This document shows, one piece after another, positions 45,060 through 58,900 of a stretch of 64,000 nt of DNA. A program made the position numbers and the translations under genes. The notes beneath the pieces were generated by a model. That model made no database searches, had not been told where the DNA came from, and worked only from the letters and a program-made list of their open reading frames with translations. The stretch is from Tetracentron sinense. Its lineage: Eukaryota > Streptophyta > Magnoliopsida > Trochodendrales > Trochodendraceae. The first letter of the stretch is position 1. Each line of letters starts with the position of its first letter. Location of the stretch: contig CM026565.1 in assembly GCA_015143295.1 (NCBI GenBank), positions 25,180,052-25,244,051 of the forward strand, given 5' to 3'.

Positions 45060-46958
45060 TCAATCAAGATTCTGGTTCGCAGGTGGAGCTCTGGATTCAG
45101 TTAATGTACCCCATGAACAGATAGTTTGGCTACCCTTTTACCAGTTGGGTGGTGGGGGTGCTGATGGTGGTAGCGGTGGAAGGTGGCTTGTGTATACAAA
45201 TTATGAATTCTAATGAATCTTGCTTTGTAAATTGTAAAAGAGAATTCGGCTATCGATGCCTACTTTGTTGTTGGATACAATGCAGAATTTGAAATGGCCT
45301 TGAGATGGATGTACATTTTTTTTGTACAGTGAAAGCATAACCATACTTCATTGTACAACGTATCTTACTTTGGTCAGTTCTAGCTTCAGGTAACAGGAAA
45401 AATTGCTGAATCTGTAACCATCTTGTTCATGTTCTTGTCTAAATGGGATGGGTACTATTCCATTGCCATTACTATCAAAATTCAACTAGGTGAGCTCATT
45501 GTTGTTCACTCAAACAAGCATTGATGTTGTGCATGCTTACTCACACACACAAATTGGATATGTAATCATGAGGATAATTATTGAGACAAATGAGAAAGCA
45601 ACCACGATAATTAATTTATCGCTTTGTATTATCTTAATTACATATTGGAATTGATGAGATTATAGAATAGTATATATAAAAGACCTTTTATCGCTCTTCA
45701 ACCTTAGATTTCTTATCCCCAGGTGGTTTTCCTCCATCTGCAGGATTTGATTTCGATTGTTTTTGTTTTGTGGAGTTTCAGATGCACCAAGAGTGCCATG
45801 GTTCCTCTATAAGGCTCTTTTGCTGGCAGTTTATCTTATTAATGTAAAATCTTGCTTGTACTCTATTTTTTTTTTTCGCAGTTCAGCGATTTTTCAGTTG
45901 AGTCTCATCTACAATCATCCCATACCACCTTTCACTAACCAGCCAGCCAATCCTGGGACCAGACATTCAATTCTCTAACTTGCCAGCCAATCTATGGCCC
46001 ATTTCATGCCATTCTCTAAACCAGCCAGCCAATCTCAGGACCATCACGAGTTTCACTGTTTCTTCTCCCATTTCGCTAAAAGGCCAGCACAAATCAAAAA
46101 TGCCCAGCCAAAATTTATCCAGACATAAACCAGGTTTCGACTCCCAGGCAAGGAGTTGCAATGCAATCTCAAATTGATGGCATCTAGAGACGGCAAAGGT
46201 CGAAAAAATGTAATAGCGACCTATTGATTATCTCATCTTCAAAAGACACTGCAACCAATCCTTGGATATGATCTACTCAAAATGCAGCTATCTTGAGGTA
46301 AGCATTGGTATATGCTTTCAAACTGATATTTGGCCTTGGCCTTTTAACTTCCTGTCTGACTGAGTTGGTACCCATTCAATCCGCACCTTTCCTGTTCTTT
46401 TTGTTTAATCCCAGCTTCATATTAAAAGAAGGCATTTCAACTCAAGTTCACAGACCCACAAAGCATCCAGAACCAGCTGTCAAATCCATCATCATACCTA
46501 TACCCCTAAGGCCATCAAACATTCAACTTATTGTTAAGAAACATGTTAGAAAATGCATGCGTTATGATCAGACTGAACTGTATTTCAGGTCTTTGTTGTC
46601 CTAAGATGTTCAGAATGTCATTTAATTCTGTAGTAACACAAATATTAAACTTGAAAGCTGCCTCGGTCTCTATTATTTTTCACCTGTTTCTTCTGAAATG
46701 AAATAATGGGACGGGCGCCTACCAATCCTATAATGTTATGCTGTTATTAGCCTGATTAAAACAAGCTAAGAGAATGTACAAGACTGGATATACAGAACTG
46801 ATTACAAAAAGACAAGAGCGACAACACACAATGATAAAAGGACAACCAAAATTTCATCAAACCTGTAAAATCAATAGTTTAGACTGAGACGGCGCCGCAT
46901 GATTTTCATTGAAGAAAAGAGCCCATGGATATTTGGGTTCTTGCCCTCTGTCTGACTT
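45060..46958. other. Convergent 3' flanks of the glycosylase and WRKY genes
   Basis: No gene seen. CCAGCCAGCCAATC-type motifs recur three times at about 45938-46040. The region should contain both 3' UTRs; the WRKY stop is at 46959-46961. Confidence 0.5.
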
Positions 46959-49900
46959 TCAGTAAGGTTTAAGTTCAATTCCAATGCTCAGAAGTGTTCG
47001 AGCCGATTCTATTGCCTTGTCACCTCCGAGCTCCAATGCTTTCTCACCTGCCAATTCACCTTCCATATCCATCGACCATTTGGCTGAAGATCTTCGGTTT
47101 GGTAAAGCTTCTGCTTTCTTAAGCTGTGCATTATTCATGGCAGCAGCAGCAGCAACAAGAGCAGCACTTGGTGGGCCATGTCGCTTCTTGGGTACTGGCA
47201 TGTCATGGTCATGTTTCCCCTCATATGTTATTATGATGGCCATTGTGTCATCAGTAGCCCTCTCGACATGCTTACGGACTGGGCATCCGGCAGATGTGCA
47301 TTTGTAGTAGCTCCTGAAAATTGCTGTAAATTTTAAGCTTTTGAACAAATTCCATTGTAATTGCTGTAAATATCAATTTAGAGTAAAAATTTGTTATGTG
47401 TTTACAAATCTTAAGTACACCATGCAGTGTTTGAGAGCTTTATTAGAGCTATGATACAGGTTCATTGGGGCTCACTCGATATGATGTCTTGTTCCGTAGA
47501 CTAGAGCTATGGATGAGGTCAATGTGATGTTGGATTTTAAACCATCCAGGAATCACATGAAAATACTCTTTGACTAATGTGAAGTTTGGATGGAACTGAA
47601 CTTGTAGGCTTGTAGCACCCTCTTCGTGTACTATTACCATAAATAATACCTCACTTTCTTTTGTTTCGTGTATAAATTATAACATAACAGAGAATTATTA
47701 CTTTCCTCCTAATCAACCTTTGGTATTGTCTCCCTCTTTGATGGAATGAAGACCACCTTTGCAGCATCTTGTGAACCTTTATAGCTGTTCTTACTGTTTT
47801 GCAGAAACACAATCATGGGTAGATGATAACATTTTTTTTTGATCGGTAATCAAGCACATCATATATAGAAATAGGAGAATACATCAAGAAAGCCAAAATC
47901 CAAAGTTTACTGAAATAAACTTCAACAAAAGGCTGCAAAAGCACATAAGGGGAAACTCATAAATTAAGATATAAAGCATAGCAAAAGATCTCGATCTCAA
48001 TCTAGATATTCCTCCAGCTGCCTCTCGATGGGTCGAGCACTAAAGAAGGATTAGGAGTCTCATGCTAGAGTACAGATGAGTTGGAAGAGAAGGAGATTGT
48101 GATTCTTCAAAAACGCTCATGTTCTTCTCTTTCCAAATCGTCCAAGACATAACTCCTGGTAAAATGGCCGAGATCTCTCCCTGAGCACCGTCCAATCTCA
48201 CCCTAGACCAGCAAGATAAAAATTTCTGCAAGGATAAAGGGAAGACCCAATCCTCTCCAAGATGAGATAGAAAATGACCCCAAATACCACACACAACAGA
48301 ACAATGTAAAAGCATATGGTCCATAGATTCTTCCACATGGAGGCATAGAAAGCAACAATTAGCTATTCTCCACCATCTTTTTTTCAAATTATCACAAGTG
48401 AGAACCTTGTCTAGTCCAAATGATACTTTTGAAGGCACACAGGGGTTCCAAACAATCCTATGAAGAAACGATAGCGAGAGAGCTGAGACTAGGGTCAGCA
48501 ACAGTGATCAAACTGAAAATCGATAATTGAGACCTCTAGACCAAATTTTAGAGTCCTAAACATGGGAGCGAATGGGGCAGGAATCCAGTTGCAGAAGTAA
48601 GTGAGTCAAATCCTCAAGTTTCCAATCATTCAAATCATGCTTAAATCTAGGACACCATGAAAAGATGAATAGGGGAAAAAATTAGAGAAAAAAGAACACA
48701 CAACCACAACATAAGATTTACATGTCAAACACACGAGTGACTACACCACTGACAAAGACGATCCAATAGCTTTCACTATACAAATTACAAGGTAAAAGAG
48801 TTTTCACTCTCAAACTTCGAGAGTCCGCTCTCCCTAAGAGCTAACTCTTCATGAGAACTACCCAAGATCCCCTAGAGAACACCTGCTTTATCTAAGAACT
48901 ATGCTCATATCGCAAATCCTCAGTAATACAGTAAGTTTGCACCCTAGGCTATCTATAAAGTCACAAATACAGATCTCTAACTAACTAGAAAATTTCCCAA
49001 ATTATCAGTGTAGTCAAGGCGTCGCGTAGGCGACGCCTAGGCGGTCGCCAAGGCGTTTTTGGACCTTAATCGCCTAGGCGCTCCTCTAGGCGGGTGAACC
49101 CTGCCACCCTCCTGGGCAATCGCAGGGGGGCTCTGCCTAATATTATACATGTAACATGGACAGTGACACGAATTTGGGTTTATGGCCCAGATTTTGAAGT
49201 GTTTAATACTCCACTATGTCAACATGTCTTTGGTTATGTGATGAATTATTGTAATAGACTTTTTATTTTATATTTTTGTGGAATGTGGGTGTGGAGTTTT
49301 GGTCTTTTGGATGTTATATATAATAATATATATATATATATATATATATTAAATATATCTCCTAGGCAACGCCTCGCCTAGCCGGGGCTAATCGCCTAGA
49401 CACCTTGACTACATTGCAAATTATATTCTCGCAAAGAGAACCCCCATAATAATAGAGGTTTACTCCAGATAGAATGAGTACATCATAACAATCTACACAA
49501 TGACTTGAATTCTATTGAGCTGCCCATCATGAACACTCTTTGTTTGTCTTCACCACTCCCATGGAGTGTTTCAATTAACCTTGTCGCATGATGGTCAAAT
49601 CCAAGCAAATCTAAGATATCTACACAGGAATCGACTTCTTCGACTTCATAGCATCTTGTGTACCCTTCTAGATCATAAATCTCAAACTTTGACTTAGCAC
49701 AAGCCACAAACCATTCTTCCAATTGATTTTTTCCATCACGTACCTTTTGTTCAAATTGTCATAGCCATCACAAACTTGAATCTCACTCTAATACCAATTG
49801 TTATGCCATAGATTCTCACCGGGTTCTATCAAGTGCTTTATTACCAATTGTTGGCAGAAAACTCAACTGTGGGATCAATGATAATGCGGAAATAAATATA

Positions 49901-52900
49901 AATATAGAGAAAATAAAGAGAAGAAAAAACACAAGATTTATGTGGTTCATCACGTGTGGCTACGTTCACGGGCAAAGACAACCCAAGAGCTTCCATTATG
50001 TAAAGATTACAAGGTATAAGTGTTTTCACTCTCAATCATCTAGAGCCTGCTCTCCCTAACAACCATCCGCTCTTCCTGAGAGCCACTTGCTCTGCCTGAA
50101 AATCCTCCTCACATAACATATCCTCAATAAGACTATTTATGAAGCCTTGCATACAAACCCAAACTAGCTAAGAATTTCCCCAAATTGTATTCTCATAAGG
50201 AAAACCCCTTAATAATAGAGGTTTACTTCAAAAAGAATTAAAGACACATTCCAACACTTATTCCCGTCTTGGCAGCCATACTGCCATGGCCTACCCAACA
50301 ATGAATGATGTTCGTTGATAGGCACTATGTCACACCATATGTTGTCCTTAAACTGAAACCAAACAACATCTAGAAATTGTTACCTCATTGCACTTTTTGA
50401 ACCATTCAATTTTGTATAGCTTTAGTGACTTTCAGTTTTTAACTCCAGTATGTCGATCATTTCTTGTGAAACAATATTCTCGTAACATCTGTCATCAATT
50501 ATGACTTATAAGGTTGCAAACCTTCCCATTGGTTGTGCATTATGAAGGGAAATTCTTTCGTAACCAGTGTCCACACTACTCTATCTTGGGCGAAATCATA
50601 CTTCTTTGAATGACCAAAGCACCACCCATGGTTGTAAAGGCCTCTTAGGCGGTCACGGGGCTCAAGGCCCCCCCCCAAAAAAAAAATAAAACCTCCTAAA
50701 GACTCCCAAAGGCTCCCCTCCTAAACCACTTTCTAAAGAGGTCTATTCTAATTTAGGTAAGTAGATGCCCCATATTTAGTTTTTTTTAATAATAAAAAAG
50801 AACTACTGATATGTATTCTCTCTCTCTCTCTCTCTCTCTCTCTACATGTGGCTTCACCGAGCTGTGATGTCTCTGCTCATCTTAGCTCAACTGTTTCTCT
50901 CTCTTCACATGCAACTTCTTTATGGTATGACTCTATAGTATATAAACCATGACAGTAAGGCCAATACATTTGGGCTTCTGTCCAGTTTTGGGGGCCCTTA
51001 AAATGTGAGTTTGGGTCCATTAAGTATTTAAGGTAGTTAGAACATCTCAGATTAAGACTCTAGACCCCAAAAATCCATCTTTAAAAGAAATCTGATGAGT
51101 GGTCAAGGAAATGATATTTACAAGATGGTTGTTATCGTACAACTAGTTGCCTATTGATGAAGTGAAACTCGTAACAATCTAATTTCATAGCTCGCGATAC
51201 ACCTCAAATCATCAAAAATACTCACAATAACATAATAATATAGAATAAATATTTTTTTACTAGAAAGAAGTGCTACTGTGTCAGTATTATTAACTACAGT
51301 ACGAAAATAAGGGAAGATGAGGGAGAAGATAAGTGACCTTAGTCGTCTCAAGTTGCCTAGACGCCTTGACATCATTGGCATTACCTTAGTCGCTTGAGGT
51401 GATCTCGTTGTCCTCCCCAACCTTGTACTTCAACAAATATAGGTTCTTCATTGCTTTGAGCATTGTCTTTTGCTACTTCTTCAGACAAATTTATTAACTT
51501 GCAATGTGGGCATTCATCCAACTTGTCTCTAAAGCCAAGGCATTTACAACACTTAAATCACACAATTATTCTTGATCTTTGGACCACTAGGTCTAACTCC
51601 TTTAAGGGAATTGTTAATGTGCAATTTTGGATAGTGGTGAAATTCTTATTTTCTTCCACAGCTTCCGCTCTCCAGATTGATTCACCATGATTTCAATTTT
51701 TTTGGTTGGAATCCAAGTTTGATGCCAATCAAGAGGGACTTTTTAAAAGTTACTTCTCAACCTTGATTGCAAGATTATGTGCCACATCAAGCGACCAATA
51801 GGAGTGAAGAACAACCACATCATGAATGTCATTATGCAGACCCACTAGTAATTTGTAAAAGATTGTTCCTATCGATCAAGGTTTTAAAACTTGATTTCGT
51901 GAAAAGTTTTGTGGGTCGGGGAAAATGAAAATTTGGCCAAATTATTAAAAGTTTGCGCCGATTTTTAGAATTTTTGCCATTGATAGTTAGACATATCATC
52001 ATCATTAATACCTTATCCCAAATTTTTAGGGTCTGCAACGCACATCATGTTCTGCCATGCTGTTTTATTAAAATTCATAACTTTGATTAAGTCATGTTTT
52101 ATCACATATTTTTTTACTAACCTCATTCACGTCTTTTTGGCCTTCCTCTCCCTCTTTTATAGCCTTCAACTTGCATCAATCCACTTATGCTTACTTGAAC
52201 CGTTAGTGGTCTTCTCTGAATGTGTCCAGATCATCTCAACCGACTTTTCCTTATTTTATCACATATTAATGCTACTCTCAGATTCTATTGAATATGTCCA
52301 TTTCTAATTTTATCTTTCATTGTCTTTCCACTTAACCATCTCGAAATCCTTATCTTGGCGACACTAATTTTAATATGTTACTTCTTAATAGTCCAAAATT
52401 TGCTCCATAAAGCATAATGGTTTTATCACTATCATATAAACTTTCATATTAATTTGATCGGGATGCATTGATAACATAGCACTCCAGAAGTACTTCTCTA
52501 ATTTAGGGGGTGTTTGGCATCATTCCTAATGATTCTGAAAACGGAACGATCTGGATTTTCAAGAATGATTTTGTGCTAAGAACTCGTTTGGTAACAATCA
52601 GTCAGAATCATTCATGGAGAACAAAAATGCATTTGGATGGGATAAACCCCATAATATTTCATGCATGCTTATAAAAAATATTTAACCTAAGTTAAATTTT
52701 TTTAACCCTATAGTTAATTTTTATTTTATTTTTTTCCTAAGAACCTAGGTTAGATTGTTGAACCCTAAAGGTTAGTGAATCTTAACCACAATTAATATAA
52801 GTTAAAAGGGACACGTGTTGACTTGTGGGTGCGATTGAACCTATAAAAATTCACTAACCCTTGGGGTTCAATAATATAACCTTGGTTTTTTTTTTTTTTT

Positions 52901-55900
52901 TTTTAATATAAACCCTAAGGATTAAAAATTCTTAACCAGAGTTCAATCCTTTTTTTTCTTCTAAAAATCAAGGTTATATTGTTTAACCTTAAGAGTTAGT
53001 GAATCTTAAGCACAGTTAATAAAGGTTAAAAGGGACACGAGTTGACATGTGGGTGCGATTGAACCCAGAGAGAGTTCAATCGCAATTGATTGTGATCCAA
53101 TGTCCTCCAACCTCATTACCATGGGATAATACAGAAGAGTTTCAACTGTGATCCAATCGCCTCCAACCCATTACCATGGGAAAATATAGAAGGTTTTCCA
53201 CTGTGATTCAATCTCCTCCAACCCCATTACGTACCTTCTTATGTAGTTTTGATTTGCACAGAGGCAAGTTCTGAGGTGGGTTTGGGAAGGGAACTAGGAA
53301 TTGGGTAGGTGGCCTTTGTAAATGTAAAGGATTAAGGTCCAATGTGAGAGTGGAAATAGAAGCTGAAGCTGAGATCTTTCCATTCTCAACAAGCAAGGTA
53401 GGAGTCGAGAAAAAAAACGAAGGGCGTTGTAAATCTGCCCATTGATTTAGGGGAAAGAAAAATTTGAGAAGAAGATGTAGAGAGAGAGAATGTGGGATTC
53501 AGGGAGTACCTCTCTTCGTCGAAGATATGGGAGAGATCTCGATTCTCGAATCGCGGCCACTTGCAAGAGAGATGAGAAAGAGAGATAAGGAAGAGCAGAG
53601 AAAGAGGAATGAGGAAGAGATGGGAAAGAAGAGATGAAGAAGCAGTTGTCGCTGCATAGGAAGAAAAGGGTAACGCACAAAGAGAGGAGATGAGGATTGG
53701 GGAAAATATTAGAACACAACCCCGACAAATTGTTCCGTTTCCGTCGAACGCTCCTTGGGAGCTTTTTTTTTTTGTTCCCAAAATAGTGTGCTGGGAACTA
53801 GTGTTTCCGTTAACACGTTCCGATTTTTTAAGTTGCCAAACACCCTTCACGTCATTTTGTTCCTGGGGTACAAAAAAAGGTTTCCCGGGAATGATGCCAA
53901 ACACCCCCTTAGTCATCTAGCTTTAATTATATGGCCAACATCCTCTTCAATCTCTCAATTATTATGAATAATTGAGCCAAAATATTGAAACTAGTCACTT
54001 TAAGATATCTCTTGGTCATCTATCTTAACAACCGTCTCCACCCTATTTGTGTTCTCACTAAAATTACATTCTATATATTTTATCCTGGTCCAACTTATTT
54101 TGGAACCCTTAGATTCTAATATATTCCTCAACAATTCTAGTTTTGTATTTACTCTGTCTTTAGTTTCATCCATTAATACCATTGTTACAAATCTCCCCAA
54201 AAATACCTAATTTCTCCCAAGAAAAACATCTGAAGTTTAAAACTCCGATTTTATCACAGTATTTTAAAAATCTCCCGATAAATATGATTTTCTTTTTTTA
54301 TTGCGTAAATACGCGAAATTTCCAAAATATAGTGATTTAAACTCTTCCCTTTCAAAATATCGATATTTTCTTCTTCTGTCTTCAATCAGTTTATATGCTA
54401 TGAGAGAGAGTTGAGTTATCGCGATATTATAGTGAATGTTTTGAAGTTTAGTTGATAAATTTATAAATTGGTGATATTATTACTATATTCTATAATTTAA
54501 ATTATTTTTTAAATCATTGCCGAGATTTAGTCAAGAAATACTCAAAAAATTCCAGATTTAAAAATCTCCCGTGAAAATTTTGGCCGATAAAAACCCGAGA
54601 ATGAGATTTGTAACACTGATTAACCACATCATCTACAAATAACATACACCAAGGAGCCTCAAGTTGAATATGAGTTTAGTTCATCCATAACCAATGTAAA
54701 ATGATATAGTATATACACTCATAATTTGTAACTATATTGTCAAAGGAAACTCGTTTGTCTCACCATCAATTGTTCTCATGGTAGTTAGCACTTTCTTATA
54801 CACGTCCTTATGATATTAATATATTTTCTTGGAACTCCTTTCTTCCTCAATGCCCATCAGATTAATTCTCTAGGGACTTTAACATATGCTTTTTTCTGAG
54901 TCAATAAATACCATACAAAGATATTTTTTCTTCTCCCTAAACTTTTCCATCAATTGTTTAAGATGATAAACTCAATTGTAAACCTTCCTATAATGAATCC
55001 AAATTGATTTTATGAAACCCTAGTTACTTGTCTTAACATTTGTTCCATCACTTTCTCCCATAACATTATAGTATGACTCATAAGTTTTATTTCATGATAG
55101 TTAGTAATTAGTATAACTTTGGACATCTCATATATATTAGGTACTGCAATATTTCTCCTCCATGCTTCCGATATTTTCCTAATCTTCAGAAATTATTAAA
55201 CAACTTTGTAAGCTAGGACATGCCAATTTTTCCTATACATTTTCACACTTCAATATGAATATCATTTGGTCCCAAGGCCTTCCAATCTTTATCCTAGTTA
55301 GAGCTTCTTTTACTTCTATTACCATAACTTTAAGAAAATACCAATAGTCTCTAGTCAGCACTAAGTTAGTGTAGTCTGAGGTGATGTGTGCAGTCTTTAT
55401 TCAGTTACTTCTGAAATATCCTCTCCATCCTTCATTTATCTCTTCATCCTTCACCAAGTTTCTTTATTACTTTCTTAGCTTCTCTTTTAGCATTTTGATA
55501 TATTTTTTTTATCTAATAATAATTTGTAAATTTAAAAATTAGAAAAAAGGTGAATTTTTTCATTGAAACTTCAGAAAATGCTTAAGGAAACATAAACACA
55601 CTTGGGGATCCAAAAATTCTAAAAAAATAAGATGCTCTAGGCATGAGGGAAAGACATGTGCTGACGAAGGTGTTTAATATTTCATACGTACCAGGGCTTA
55701 GCAAGGACATTAGTCAACCTTAATATAAATGTAATTATATCATGCCTATGTTTTTAGTGTGGCTAGTCAGTTCATGTATGCAACAACATACCCCTCGCTC
55801 TGATGTTGTTTATGGAATGCTAAGATATCTCAACTCTCAAGTCCTACCACAGAAGCAGAATTTTAAATTTAGAAATTGGAAGTGAGTATCTAAATGATTC

Positions 55901-58900
55901 AATAACGCAAATGACCTGTCAACTCATATCAACGGACAAAAATTATACAGTGACTCAACCAGGTCAGCACCAGGTTGAATTAGTTGTAGTGTTGAGGGAG
56001 AATTAATTGTGCACTGACTAACCCTTGCTCAAAGGTATCTATTGTCAAAAAATGGTTACTTGCATACCTCAGACTTTACAGTTAAAGATTGAGGAAGCTC
56101 ATCAATGTAAATATATTGAGCAGTTAGTCTAAGCAAGGTCTAAAATAAGAAAGAGAATTTAGAAATGCAACCATCATTTCTTACAACTAGATTTAACATG
56201 TAAATGTAATCATATACGACATGGCAAAATCAGCTACATAGCACTTACAAATAGCAGTATCCACACATACTGATGAAATAGAAAGAAAAATAATAAAAAT
56301 AAGCCTGCACCTGGGGTGAGGATTTCCCTTCACCATTTTCTGTCCATACTTGCGCCACCTGTAGCCATCACCTGAGATACCCACATCACCAGCTGTTTGC
56401 ACAACAATTTTAGGTTCCTTAACAGTTTTGAACAGAGGGGCAGAATACGATACACAGCTTTCCTTCATTCTGTTTATTAACCAAAAAAAGACATAGAACT
56501 TAAGAAAACATCTAAGAAAAAAATTCAGGAGAACCAAATTTCTTGAACAACTTGCCTCCGTTTTGGCTCTGGTTCAGCACCATGCTCCTCCTTACACTTA
56601 ATGTCAGCATTTGCATCAGAACCACTTGAGGTCTGTCGTTTTTTCTCAGGCATTGGCAGTGTTGCTTGTCTAGGTTCGCTCCTAGCTGTAGATGGATCTG
56701 AATCATTTAGCTTTCGGACTGGACGGTCTACTGTGTTACTCCCTACAACAGGCCCAGCAGATGATACAAGCCTACTAGCCCTAGAGCATTTAATCTTTCG
56801 AGGCGGATCGTGATTGTGTCGACCTTTATAAATAATCTCAGTGACACGTCCAGAATGATCACAGCGCTCAATCTTCTTCTTAGCATGACAGTTAGAATAT
56901 GTGCATTTGTAATAGCTTCGAGAACTTTCAGCACTCTTCACCTGCTTCTGACCATACTTTCGCCAGTTAAATCCATCAGTTGAGGGTGTCTTCACAATAA
57001 CATGAGCAGGTTTAGTTTTCTGGTCAGACGAATTCTGATGGTCTACTTCTGTCATACAAACATTGTTAACCTGAGGTACTGGTGAAGGTCTTTGCTGTAG
57101 TGGAGTTGGACTTGGCACAGATGAAATGGATTGTGTCACAGAAATTGGTGATAACTCAGAAGAAGATGGATAACCAGCATGAAGCTGCTTCAGTGCCTGA
57201 GCTTGAGCTGTTACACTTGCCAAGACCTCTTGATGGGACATCCCAAAATGCCCCTAAAAGGAACAAAAAATAATAATAGCTATGGACCGCCTTGATGCAT
57301 TAGTAACCAGAGTAGCCTTTCAACATATTGAATTCAATATTTAGACTTGTACAAAATTACACATTGGCTATGTAAGACTTATCAAGATTTTCATAGTTCC
57401 GAAATTCAGATTTATGGTAGGACGTAGACATGATTTTTCGAGTATATTTCACAAACCATGACCACACAACATGTCCGGGACATTTATAGCACTCAACCTA
57501 ACCAAATAAAAAGACTAATATGGGTAAATTCATCACCATCATCCAAGCCTATCCCAACTGTTTGGGAATACATGAATCCTGTTCCACTATTCCACTCTAT
57601 CTAAGGCCATATTTTTTTGTCAAAATGTGTAAATCCAATCTTCTCACTACTAATATGGGTAAATCAGAAGCTCATAATCCATTCTCTATATGATTGGAGC
57701 TCTCAACTCACCACAACCATCTACACGAGTTCCTAATAAGTCCCTGGAGACTCAACATGTAAATGACTAATTAATGCATCTATATAACTCATTAACTGGT
57801 AAATAACAAGAAAAGGAAAGAAAAAAGAAGAAGATAAATATAGATAAACAAGTCATGCCACTTTGGTAACTATGTCCACAAAGGTACAAAACCAACAAAT
57901 CTGACTCTAAAGTACACAACTCGTATACGATCATGACCACAAGACCGGTCAGTAAACACTCAACCTTAAGTACACAACTCGTATATGTTCCAGACTAATT
58001 GTGTCTATAAGAAGCTCTTCATCCACTATAGGTGAACAGAACTTCCTATTTGCGACAACAATCCACAACAGAGTACATATCTAATCTCTCAAAACATAAA
58101 TCTTAAACTACCACTTCACACTGAGGTCAAACATGCAAACAACTAACAAAGAAGCAGAAAGAATTCAAAACCCATCAAACCAATTTCACAATTTTCTCCA
58201 GGAAATCCCAAAATCAAAAAATAAGAACAATCAGATATGAGCACGATTTTTCCGAGATCATGAGTATGCAGCCTGACTCAAAACCCTCAACTCATTCCAT
58301 AACTTAAACTAACGCAGATTTCAAAAGCTTCACATCATTCTAACCGATCAGAACTCCACATACGCAGCAACAAACATACTTACATCAAATCTCTGGAAAT
58401 TCAAAGCTCAATGACTAACTACCCCTAAAACGGAACCCCCAGATAATGAGAACAAAGGATGGGAGAACCTAAACCAATTAAACCACTGGAGCAACTTTCC
58501 CCTGAAAAGAATCAGTCCAAAATCAACAAAATCTTTGTTTCCTATCAACAAGCTCTCTCCTATCTACGGTTCCAAATTCCAGAAGAATGTAACGATACAT
58601 ACCCAATTCAGACAAATATTGAAATAAAAAATTCAACTTTACTAACTCATGCATACATATTCATAAAACAAATAACCAGAAACTTAAATTAAGGAAATCT
58701 AATTGAAAATTCAAACAATATATAAACATCCATCCATTGAAGAACATAAAAATGAAAATTCGAGAGAGAGCTCACAACCTTAAATCCAGCAGGGTCAAGT
58801 GGCGACAGAGGGGAAACCATCGGGAACCCAGTCAGATCGCCGGAGCCAGTAGAAATCATCGGCTTCACATCCAACCCTACAGACAAAACCGCCATCGATT

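Larger units (their letters stand above)
51985..55500 (-). mobile_element. Degenerate RTE-clade LINE split by two DNA elements
   Basis: Minus strand, RTE order 5' to 3': KALGPNDI region near 55270; [11 protein letters not shown]-like and NQFGF near 55000-55080; [14 protein letters not shown] near 54880; then [20 protein letters not shown] (54170-54110), YIECNF near 54050, [20 protein letters not shown] near 52300-52360, and an ADP-like end near 52030. The 3' end near 51985 carries an ATG trinucleotide repeat, typical of RTE tails. It has many stops and frameshifts, so it is dead. A Harbinger element (52506-53908) and a MITE (54183-54615) are inserted in it. Confidence 0.7.

Noticed and set aside
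49483-49722. 79-codon minus-strand frame in the TRIM interior, considered as a host gene
   Set aside because: Lies between the two LTRs next to the primer-binding site; it is part of the element and no family is recognised.
53386-53916. 176-codon minus-strand open frame
   Set aside because: Starts in the terminal repeat of the Harbinger-type element, is Ser/Leu-rich low complexity and shows no domain.
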